The notes beneath the pieces are model-generated. The model saw nothing but the letters and a program-made list of their open reading frames with translations. It searched no databases and had not been told where the DNA came from. Below, one piece after another: positions 45,781 through 55,816 of a DNA stretch of 64,000 nt; within the stretch, counting starts at the first letter, position 1; the number at the start of each line of letters is the position of its first letter. Both the position numbers and the translations under genes were made by a program. The DNA comes from Rhodocollybia butyracea (Eukaryota > Basidiomycota > Agaricomycetes > Agaricales > Omphalotaceae), in assembly GCA_015501585.1 (NCBI GenBank), contig JADNRY010000274.1:18116-82115 (forward strand), given 5' to 3'.

Positions 45781-48700
45781 TCAGTTAAAGAGAATTCCTA
45801 GACTGTTACGGAATTTCTGGAACTTGACAAGTGCAAGGTTCTTCGTGAGAAGATCTGCGACATTATCATCAGTAGGAACATAGAAGAGTTCTATTTCTTT
45901 TGATTCGATGCGTTCTCTGATATAATGATATCGTATATCAATATGCTTGGTTCTTCTTTCTTGTACAGGATTAGATCCCAGAAAGATTGATCCTTGATTA
46001 TCACCACATAAGGGCAATACAGCGATAGTAATTCCAATCTCAGAAAAGAGAGACTTGAGCCACATAAGTTGTCTACATGAATCAGATAAAGCCATGTATT
46101 CAGCTTCAGTCGATGAAAGAGCAACTGTTTTCTGTTTATGAGAAGTCCAGCAGATTGGACCTGTGGCAAGTTTGATAATCATCCCAGTATGGGATTTTCG
46201 ATCATCTGGATCTGACGCCCAGTCAGAATCACAATAGGCTAAGAAGCCATGGTCAGATCTACCATCAAAGACAAGTACGTAAGTAGAAGTCCCAATTAAG
46301 TAGCGCACAATGTAAAGTGCTTTGGCCAGGTGGTCTGGGTTTGGATTCGCCGAATACTGTGAGAGTTTTATAACGGCATAAGCAATGTCGGGTCGGGTGC
46401 CTAGCATCAGATACAATAAAGATCCAATTACGCTTTGGAAGCGTTGTCTAAGTTTGGCATCTACACGACCAGTGTTTGCACGAGGAACCCAGGATGAAGG
46501 TAATGGGGTTGGGGTGGCTTTAGCATTAGTCAGTCCAAAACGTTCTATGACCTTTCGAAGATAAGGTTGTTGGTCAAGTGTTAAGACACGTTTGGAGCGA
46601 TCCCGTGTAATCCGCATTCCAAGGAACTCAGTTGGTTCTCCTAGATCACGACATTCCCATAATTTCATAAACTCGTTTTTCTTTTTAAGAACAAGATCTT
46701 TGTCCTTGCCAAGAAAGAGTGCGTCATCAACATAGATGATGGCAGTTACGGTTTTGCCATTTGATTTAAAGACGTATACACCAGCATCTGAAGAGCAGCG
46801 CTTAAATCCCAATTTTCCCATGGAGGCGTTACATTCCTTCCACCAGGATAAGCTAGCTTGTTTCAGTCCGTATAATGCACGATGTAACCGCCATACTTTT
46901 GGTGTGCCTTCTTTAATGAAGTCTTTAGGTTGTTCCATGTAGATCTCTTCATCTAGCTTGCCATAAAGAAAAGCCTGTTTGACGTCAAGAGCCTGGATTT
47001 CCCAGTCCTCTAATGCGGCTAAAGCTAGGAGAGTTCGTACAGTTTCAAACCGGGCGACCGGTGAGAACAACTCATTATAATCCACACCTTCTACTTGTGA
47101 AAAACCTTTTGCTACGAGTCGGGCTTTATAGCGACCATCAGATTTTTTAGTAAAAACCCATCGACAACGGATAGGTTTGCGACCTTTTGGTAGATCAACT
47201 ACTTCAAAGACATTTCGTTTCTTTAAACCATCAATCTCATCTTTGCATGCTTGATCCCATTTCTTTCTTTCAGCAGATGGTAAATGACGATATGATGTTG
47301 GAGAAATCCAATTATCAGGATTATTCCTAGCGGCTTCGTGTTTAGCCGGTATCATTTCACTGTCAAGATCTGTGATAAAAGATGATTCTTCTAGGGAATC
47401 GGAGATTGCTTGCGAAAGAAGGTATTTTTGTAATTCAACTCCCCCTTCCTGAGCTAGTTTAGTCAGAAGTGCTTCCTCTTCTATGTCAGAATCCGGAGTA
47501 GCGCCTGGAGGTGGCGGTGTGACCATGCGGTCATCAGGATTCAATGGACGTGGTGGTGGAACCGGTGGCGGAACTTGATCAGGAACTATATTGCGAGCAG
47601 GCACAAGTCCACGTCTAGCGTGTCCAAAGCGCTCAGCACGTTCTTCACGATCAGCTTGTCGGCTCCAAGTGCCAGGCGTGGGTATCATGCCAGGGCGCAA
47701 GGGTGCACGACGTTCTCTAGTGGGGTTCACACGTTTCCATGCTTCAACGTCTTCGGGACGGTAGCTGAATGGATTAGGATCGGGAGCAGGTGGTGAAGGG
47801 TCTCTTGCTTGAGGTGGAGGGGTGGGTGATCGAGATGGTACCGGAGGATTGGGATTTGGAGCATCATCATCACCAGGCAGATCTGGATCTGGGCCAGCTG
47901 GTGGACTGTGCGGTCCATTATCCGGTTCAGTAAACGGTTGTGGTTGATCTTCCGGGAATTCCGGATCAAATGGAATGTCTGCACCATTACCATTTGGAGG
48001 TTGCAAAGGTTTCACAGGCGTGGGGGCAACAGGTATAGCGGGTTTTACTCCAGAATCAGATTCAGATTTGCACCGTGGAAACCATTTCTCATAGAAAGTT
48101 GCTTGTGCAGCATGCACTACGGAATTATCGCTACGCATGAATAGATATCCTTTGCTTCCTTGGTCATATCCAATGAAAGTCATCGCTTCAGAGTGTGGGG
48201 ATTGTTTATTTTTTCGCTTGTCAATAGGAATAAAGACATAAGCGCCACAGCCAAAGGTTCTGAAGTACGAGACATCAGGTTTCTTTTTGAGAAAACCTTC
48301 AATTGGTGTCTTCCAGTTCAATCGACGGATCGGTGTGCGGTTATACACATGTACTCCTGTGGAATATGAGAATTGCCACCAGGACTCCGGGCAGCATGCA
48401 TGGTGTCGCATGGCTTCGGATTTTTCCATGAGTGTACGGTTGATACGTTCCGCTCTACCATTCTGTTGATGAACATAAGGTTCGGACATTTGAATATCAA
48501 TACCCTCAGACTTGAGGAAGGAAGTAAATTCCTTTGAGATAAGTTCTCCCCCTCGATCAATGCGGAAACGCACAAGTTTGCGTCCAGTTTGTTTTTCAGC
48601 CCAAGATTTGAAATCCTTGAAGGCTTGAAACGCTTCTGATTTTTGTCGCAGCATGATCGAAGTAGCATGAGAAGAGCAGTCATCCAGCAGAGTGATCACA

Positions 48701-50677
48701 AATTTATATTTATGATAAAAGACGGTTGGAATTTCAACCAAATCTGCGTGAATTAAATCCATAGGGTTGGATGCTCGTTTCTCGGACTTAGGATATGCTT
48801 TGGAGGCAGCCTTTCCAAGCGCGCAACCTTTGCATGGAGATTCTTTATCTGGTATTGACAACTTAGGTAGTCCATTGACATTTCCAGGAGCATTGCATAA
48901 TACGACATCACCGGGATGTGCAAAACGGTTATGCCAGGTGTTAAAATCATTAGGAGATGATATCATGCCTATCTCAGATTTCACTACATCGGCCTTTAGC
49001 CAGTGAATATTATCCCTATCGTTATTGGGATATAAGGTCATGATTGTTGAGTCATCATCCGTCTTACGAATAACTGATTTTTCAACGTTAATAGTTGTGT
49101 AACAACCCTGTCGATTTAATAAACCAACAGATAGAAGTCGGTGGGGGCAATGCGGTTGGTAAAACACTGGGTGTAACTTAGTCGTGAGGATTTTTCCTTC
49201 GCCGTTGTCATGCCTTATGTAGACTGTTCCGGCACCTTCAATAAAGGTTGACGTACGTTCGTCAGCAGTCTGGACAGGTATCGGATGTGTGAATTTTTTA
49301 TAAGACACAAAGTCTTGCCGATAAGGGGTAAAATATCCAGATGCACCGGAATCAAGCAGCCATGTGTTAAATATCTGACTAAGGTTCTTATTCGCACCAT
49401 GCACATCATTAGAAACCATTTTATTTAATTTACCCTCGCTAGGAGGTACAGAGTTCAAGAAGCGTGGAGAATGTGATACATAAGGTCCATTTGGACCGTT
49501 CAATATTCCAGCCATATTATTGAACATCTGTTGTAATGAGTGCAATTGGTCAGTGAATTTTTCCTTAAGACTATTAAGGGAAGCTTGCCAGAAAATAAGG
49601 CGCTCGTCTCCAGAGCCATACATTTCCTCGTCAATGTCCATTTCGAGTTTAGTCTGAGGCCAAAGGTGATCAGAGAGATCGACCTCTACTTCCTCGATCT
49701 TCATCCTGTCAAGGACGGAGTCGTGGGAGGCTTCACGGAGGAAGCTGTCGTTAATGCGCGAGGCAAGGCAGGTGGCGAAATTAGAGACATTGGAAGTCTC
49801 CACTTCAGCCGATTCATGAGCCTTTTCTTTGCCTTTTCCTCCTTTCTTTCCGCGGCGTGTCTTTTTGTCTTTGTCAGAAGTAGAGGACGAGTCATTGGAA
49901 GGTTTGCTTGCCGGGTAAGGCGCTCCCTTCTTAGTGTCCTTCTTCTTCTTCTGATCATTCCAAGAAGACTTGGAATCAGATTGACGTTTGACGCCGGAGA
50001 TGCGGGCCGTGAGCGAGGTAGCGTTGGATTGGCGGCGGCGGTACTCGTCCTGAATGATCGGCATGATGTTGGACGGAGTAAGAAGAGTAGCATCTCGAGA
50101 AAGGATTGTCATCGCAAGACTATCCCATTGAGTAGGTAAGGCGGCCAAGAGAATCATAGCTTTTACCGGTTCAGGAAGAATGAGACCAGAGCCATCAAGG
50201 CGGGAGAAGGTAGAGTTTAAAGATGCTAGGGCAAGAGTAGGGTCGTTTCTTCCGTCGATTTGGAAGTTAATGGCCTCTTTGAAGATGCCAAAAGTGCCGG
50301 CAGAGCCGGGTTTGCCATAGATCTTTTTGATTTTTGTCCCAAGTTTCACCAGAGTCAGACTTTAGGACAGTAGCCCTGATGTCATCAGGAAGTCGGAGGG
50401 CAATTAAGCCCATGGCTTGGTCGTCAATGCTGTCCCAGTCATCAATCTCTTTCTGCCGTTCGGCAGTGGTGGTCTCAATATCTTCATTGGCCTTGTAAGT
50501 GCCAGCAGCGACTTCAGAGGCACTTGCTTTGCGGAATGTTGGTTTGGGGCGAAGGATCCGTCCACATACAACAGACCAACAACGAGAAGCTCTAAGGAGC
50601 GCTGTCATTGAACTGGACCAGGAGGGGTAGTTAGCCCCATTGAGGAGAGGAACACTAGAGAGGTTTGAGAGAGACAT
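45781..50677 (-). CDS. Copia Gag-Pol polyprotein, one base out of frame near its N-terminus
   Basis: Start at 50677 (MSLSNLSSVPLLNGANYPSW, the copia Gag onset). The first 115 codons run into the main 1522-codon frame at 50331-50335, where an A5 run on the coding strand with one A fewer restores ETWDKIKKIYGKPGSAGTF. Domains then follow in copia order: Gag UBN2-like; a Lys-rich basic segment (KKKKDTKKGAPYPA, RRGKKGGKGKEK) instead of a CCHC knuckle; protease TWLLDSGASGYF; pre-integrase FNTWHNRFAHPG; integrase with D in IHADL, D in FRIDRGGE and E in NGRAERINRTL; reverse transcriptase with KARLVAKGFSQVEG, LDVKQAFLYG and catalytic IIYVDDALFL; RNase H with YCDSDWASDPDDRKS and LSSTEAEYMALS. The break is inside Gag, so it is not a Gag/Pol recoding site. 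Confidence 0.93.
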
Positions 50678-51408
50678 GTTTTGATAAGGTTCTAGAAAAA
50701 GTAGAGCAACAGTCAGTGACGTGCTTCCACAAGTTATGAACTCAGATCACAACAACAGAGTCAGAAACCCGTGACAAGTGTTTTCAGTGTTGATTGCATA
50801 TAATTATCCATCCATTTTCCATCCACTGATCCGATCATTCCAATTCGGACTCAGTCACTTAAGTTGATCGGAACACAAACAGGGTAACTGAATGCCAAGA
50901 ATATGCGTTCAGTCAACGTTCAGATGTGCTTTGCAGCACAATCGAACAGTATCCCTTCAGCATGTGAAGAACTTAAGGCAAGCAGCAGGTAGGTAATGTG
51001 TATGTACAATTATTCTACGAAGGCCAAGAACCCAATGATCGTTCGCAGTTTGCCAGCGGATGCACATGAACGCTTTTATGGCTATTATAGCGGTGACCCC
51101 AAGTCTACCTGGCAGGGAATAAAACCCTAAAGGGAATGCCATCACAGCAAAGCCCTTAAACAGTTCGTTCAATCATTGGGTGCCTATGTAAATACATGTG
51201 TGTGTCAGTGTGCAAAGTCATGTATATTTTTGAACAATGCAGGAATGGAGAGAAATGCGATCCATGAATGTTACCATGTACCATGACCAGCTATGCACAA
51301 CACGCGAACTTCGTACACTCCAGGAATGAGCGTTGGACGTTCATTGAACACTGTCTAACCAAGTGCAGTAAGCACAATGGAGGGCACAACATGTGTTGAA
51401 GCGAATCC

Positions 51409-51421
51409 GGGGCCCATAACC
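51409..51421 (-). other. Primer binding site of the copia element (half initiator tRNA-Met type)
   Basis: Immediately downstream of the 5' LTR the coding strand reads GTTATGGGCCCC, complementary to the anticodon stem-loop of initiator tRNA-Met (GGGCCCATAAC) rather than to a tRNA 3' end. Use of an internal initiator-tRNA fragment is known for Drosophila copia and relatives. Confidence 0.7.
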
Positions 51422-51937
51422 TGTAGAAACAGCGGTCAGTCAACACAAGGTCGACAGCCTACTCACCTGAGAGTGTTAGGGATGTTATAGGAGTTTGTAA
51501 GAGTGCTGTGAGAGCAGAACAAGTGTCCAGACGAATAGTAGGATTCTTGGTTATTGTTACAGGAAAATATCTACAGTATTTATACTACAGAATATAATAA
51601 ACCCTATAACAATGTATGAGTCTACTTGAGTCGTACTGCTAAACATAGTGCATATACATGTGCATAATGTACCCTAGAAGATGGAGTCCGTATGGTAATT
51701 CTATAGGTAATGTTCATAGGTACTGCAAGGCAGCGTACAAGCTATGTATCATAAGACTAATAGCGAATGGCATAATTGACTACATCTATACGAACCTGCG
51801 TAGAGGCTGCGTCTAGTGTTTGAGGGTGAGTTTCAACATAGCATATATCGACAGTTCATCGATCGTATAGCAAGTGCGTCTAGTCGACTCACATTACTGA
51901 TTAGATACGACTCATAAGTGGTAATCTAGTTTCAACA
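51422..51937 (-). repeat. Copia 5' LTR (516 bp)
   Basis: Promoter-bearing LTR of the minus-strand element, reading away from the ankyrin half of the disrupted gene. Followed on its coding strand by a leader of about 740 bp (50678-51421) without a supported gene before gag. Confidence 0.95.
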
Positions 51938-52701
51938 GGTGCTTCAAAGATGTAAAACACCAAAAGCCATGCAGGATGCACTGAAGAAGCTACCCAGGAC
52001 CCTGAAGGAAACATACACTGTGGCCATTACAAGAATGATAGAAAGTGAACATGTGCATGATGCAGGCAAACTTCTCATGTGGTTGGCCTATGCATTTGAA
52101 CCACTCTCAATTGAACAGGTTACAGATATTCTTGCTGTGGACCTAGAAGCTCAAAAATTTAACCCTGAATTGCGATCATTGGAGATTGAAAATGGAACTT
52201 ATGATATTTTGGACTCCACATTGATTACAGTCAGTGTCAAAAAAATTGTTCAACTTGCACACAATTCTGTCAAGGAGTTCCTCACTCAGAGCTACAGTCA
52301 AAATCACTTCAGTGAGCTAATTGTAATCAATGAACACTTGGCCCATGCTACAATATGTCAAACATGCCTTGTCTACCTATTGTATTTTGACTCCCCAAGA
52401 ATGTATGATTTTAAGATGGACTATCCTTTAGCGCTATATGCTGGCAAAAACTGGCCATTGCATATGAAAACGCTAGAAAATAGAGTGTCTGAACACCGAC
52501 CTGCTAAAATGCTAGCAATAAAACTCTTGAAAGATGGCAGTCAACTGCCATTTGTTAATTGGATTAGGATTCATAAGCCAGATGAAAGATATGATACTCA
52601 ATTTAATCCATATTTGGATCCAAGTAAGATATCAACCCCACTGTATTATATGGCTTTTGCTGGTTTGTTATCTGTGGTTAAGCATTTACTGGATCAAAAC
52701 A

Positions 52702-54480
52702 ATTTTGATGTAAATGCACAAGAGGGAGAATACGGGAATGCACTCCAGGCAGCTGTTTATGGGGGAAACAAGAATATTGTCCAGCTTCTTCTGGAGCATG
52801 GAGCAGATGTAAATGCTCAAGGTGGAGGTTACAAGAATGCACTCCAGGCAGCTGTTTATAAAGAAAAGAAAGACATTGTTCAACTTCTTCTAGAGCACAA
52901 AGCGGATGTAAATTGCCAAGGAGGGTATTATGGGAATGCACTCCAGGCAGCTGCCAGAAGGGGAAAGAAGGACATTGTACAACTTCTTCTGGAGCACAAA
53001 GCAAATGTAAATGCACCAGGAGGAGGTTACAGGAATGTACTTGAAGCAGCTGTTTACACAGAAAACCGGGATATTGTCCAGCTTCTTTTGGAGCACAATG
53101 CAGATGTAAATGCGCAAGTGGGAGATTATGGGAATGTACTTCAGTCAGCTGTCTACAGAGAAAATAAGGATATAGTCCAGCTTCTTCTTGAGTACAAAGC
53201 AGATGTAAATGCCCAAGGGGGAAGGTATGGCAATGCACTCCAGGCAGCTATTAACAGAGGGAATAAGGATATTGTTCAGCTTCTTCTAGAGCACAAAGCA
53301 GATGTAAATGCCCAAGGAGCAACATATGGGAATGCACTCCTGGCAGCTATTAACAGAGGGAACAAGGATATTGTTCAGCTTCTTCTAGAGCACAAAGCAG
53401 ATGTAAATGCCCAAGGGGCAACATATGGGAATGCACTCCAGGCAGCTGTAAATGGAGGAAATAGGGATGTTGTCCAGCTTCTTCTGCAGTACAATGCAGA
53501 TGTTGATGCACCATTCTACAGAGAAAGCAAGGATATTGCCCATTACAAAGCAGATGCAGATGCCCAACTTGAGGGGAATGATGGGAATGCACTCCAGGCA
53601 GCTTCCAGGATGGGAAATAATGACATTGTACAGCTGCTTCTTGTGTATAAAGCAGATGTAAATGCCCAAGGGGCATGTATGGGAATGCACTCCAAGCAGC
53701 TGCTAGCAGGGGAGATAAAGACATTGTACAACTTCTTTTGGGGTACAAAGCAGATGTGAATGCCCAAGGGGGCTATTTTGGGAATGCACTCCAGGCAGCT
53801 GCCATCACCACAAATAAAGGTCTTGTCCAGCTTCTCCTGGAGTGCAAAGCAGATGTCAATGCCCAAGGTGGTGTTGTAGTTGCCGATCCGACGATGACAT
53901 CATGTCATTCCGGTACTAATTCTCTTCCGACGTTGCTTACTGATGTACTTACTAATACTTACAGAGGTAGTAGAACATTGTAGATACCTCTAGAATAGCT
54001 GTGCTGTAGTATATAAGGCCTACCTCCAAGGCCAAGTAGAATAACAGTTATCTTCTCTCATCCCTCATTGCCTGAGCCTCACAGCTCTGAGTCCCCACTG
54101 CGCCGGATACCTACGACAGGTGGAGTGTATGGGAATGCACTCCAGATAGCTGTCAGTATGGGGAACAAAAATATTGTTCAGTGTCTTTTGGAGTACAAAG
54201 CAGATGTGAATGCCCAAGGAGGGTATTATGGGAGTGCACTCCAGGCAGCTGTTAGCAATGGACACAAAGATATTGTCCAGCTTCTTCTGGGGTACAAAGC
54301 TAATGTAAATGCCCAAGGGGGAGTGTATGGGAATGCACTCCAGGCAGCTGCCTTCATGGCAAACAGAGACATTATTCAGCTTCTTCTGGAGCACAAAGCA
54401 GATGTTAATGCCCAAGGCGGGGATTATGGAAATGAATTCCAGGCAGCACTCCACCAGAAAGCCAAGGAGATTGTCCAGAT
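52702..54480 (+). repeat. Tandem coding repeat: 16 ankyrin units of about 99 bp
   Basis: Consecutive 33-residue units of consensus DVNAQGG.YGNALQAAV with IVQLLLEHKA, DNA period about 99 bp and high similarity between neighbours (units 6 and 7 are almost the same). Unit 9 is a short 18-residue version (DVDAPFYRESKDIAHYKA). Unit 13 is split by the solo LTR. High identity between repeats is typical of fungal NLR sensor domains under concerted evolution, where copy number and surface residues change fast. Confidence 0.9.
53872..54118. mobile_element. Solo LTR, 247 bp, inside an ankyrin repeat
   Basis: Begins TGTTGTAGTTGCC and ends CCTACGACA, flanked by direct GGTGG duplications (53867-53871 and 54119-54123). 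A TATA-like TATATAAGG lies at about 54012-54020. It interrupts repeat 13 exactly between the codons of NAQGG and VYGNALQ, and has no internal coding sequence, so it is an LTR left after recombination between the ends of a full element. Its family cannot be named; it is not the LTR of the two other elements here. Confidence 0.88.
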
Positions 54481-54526
54481 TTTTCTGGAGGACAATACAG
54501 ACAAAGGTGGGCCAGGCCCATCATGA

Positions 54527-55816
54527 GGTCACTGAAAAGAAAAGCTCATATAGGAAGTTCTTAAAGATGTTTATATTGACCATACTTCAGGATGCCCCCC
54601 AAAACTCACAACTGGGACAACCATTGTGTTTATGCTGATGTTATTAGTTCAATATACAGGCTCAATTTGATGTAGATACTATGTATTATTTTATCTTTTA
54701 TCACAAGGTTGTTGTAAGCAGGTCAAAGTGGCCAACTTAACAACTAGGCAATGCTATTATATTGTTGTAAAGGGGAAAATTCAGATACAAGCTACACTCA
54801 TCCTCCAAATGTGGGGACAATAGCACACCAGAGGGTAGAGATGGGTAAAGCCCTGGGTCAACAACCCGATGGGGTCTCATTCCATAAAACTAGATACTAC
54901 ACTATCTAAGGGAATTGACTTGCTATAAGTCCAGGAAAGTCATTATGAGTCATTTAGAATCATTGCACAGTCAAGCACAGTCAATGACTCAATGCACAGT
55001 AACTACATCAGGAAAAGTACCCCTAAACTTAAGGTGGCTAAAGGCCACTTAAGGCGTAGAAGCCAACTTAAATGGCTCCTGGCCAGTAAGTTACTCCCGC
55101 AACTCAATCAAAGGTTCACACTATCACTCTGTCTGAAGTCGCCGTGATTGACTGGAGATTGACTTGGTGCAACTCAGAGTTGCTGTCAAATTTGACAGGT
55201 TGGCTAAAGCGGTAACCAGGGCAGCTTAAGTTGGCTTAAGCTGGCTTACATTCACTTAAGTTAGCTTGAGTCACTCCAATCAAGACTAGGGCATCCTAGT
55301 ATTGCTTTTCTCAGCTTTCATGGCTTACAAATATATCAAACAAAAGAGACATCTAAAAATGTGTATTTGATTCATTTCTATTTAAGGACAGTGCTACAGT
55401 AGTTGAAGAGGACTCTACAAAAGATTATGGACTGAGCGGTACATAAATGGTAGAAGCATGCAAGCAAGTATGGATAGAATGTGTGAAGCAAAGAAGGTGA
55501 GACAGAGAGATGGAAGCATCAATAGACAGAAAGTGGAAGGTGAGCAATGACTAGACATAGAAGAGAACATCAGATATGTGACCAATGGAATTGCGAAAGT
55601 CTCACCTTATGAAACAAACACAAAACAACCTAAGAGAAAAAGGGCAGATGAACATAGGAACCAAGCACAAACAGTGTCAGAAATGTACCAGGTTTGACAA
55701 CAGGAAGCCACTAAACCAGTGCAGTATTAGTGTGTTATTTGGGTATTTATGTGTAGGTATGCGAAAGGTGCTATAAAACAACCTAACAAAAACACTACCA
55801 CACCTAACCAGACTAT
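54527..55816. other. 3' flank of NACHT-ankyrin gene, no gene seen
   Basis: Intergenic. 55020-55280 is rich in short variants of GGCTTAAG/CTTAAGTTGGC on both strands, giving local inverted repeats. No open frame with a domain. Confidence 0.4.

Larger units (their letters stand above)
45170..51937 (-). mobile_element. Full-length Ty1/copia LTR retrotransposon, 6768 bp, very young
   Basis: LTRs of 516 bp each begin TG and end CA and show no difference when read against each other. The target duplication is GGTGC on both sides (45165-45169 and 51938-51942). It sits in antisense orientation inside an exon of the NACHT-ankyrin gene. Gag-pol is open apart from one base. A primer site complementary to the anticodon arm of initiator tRNA-Met lies next to the 5' LTR and a purine tract next to the 3' LTR. 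Identical LTRs, intact pol and a clean duplication indicate an insertion recent on the scale of this genome's mutation rate and a probably mobile family. Confidence 0.95.
43995..54526 (+). pseudogene. NACHT-ankyrin protein gene (fungal NLR-like), split by a copia element and a solo LTR
   Basis: STAND-type NTPase of the fungal NLR class, associated with allorecognition and defence. Exons 43995-44053, 44109-44188, 44240-44413, 44467-44491, 44554 to about 45080, then 45138-45169 resuming at 51943. Order: SMFANSSHLKFVNSQFLVAN (N-terminal motif of this class), NWLKAPDPSTNFVAACDKRTPGTGDW, Walker A GSGKTVLS (formed across introns), Walker B FLVLDAMDEC, TSRYLAE, then after the insertion VLQRCKTPKAMQDALKKLPRTL, a winged-helix-like part (EPLSIEQVTDILAVD, LAHNSVKEFL) and 16 ankyrin repeats. 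Lesions: the copia insertion (45170-51942), a solo LTR in repeat 13 (53872-54123), and one-base frameshifts at 45032-45034 and 53670-53673. Stop at 54526 after EDNTDKGGPGPS. Without the insertions the gene reads through, so inactivation is recent. Confidence 0.88.

Noticed and set aside
50331..50335. Programmed ribosomal frameshift between Gag and Pol of the copia element
   Set aside because: The shift lies in the middle of the Gag domain at a simple A run, not at the Gag/Pol border, so a base error or mutation fits better.
53543..53866. Long open frames on the minus strand opposite the ankyrin repeats (52678-53866)
   Set aside because: They mirror the 99-bp coding periodicity of the plus strand, are Cys/His-rich by reflection and lack starts or splice logic of their own.
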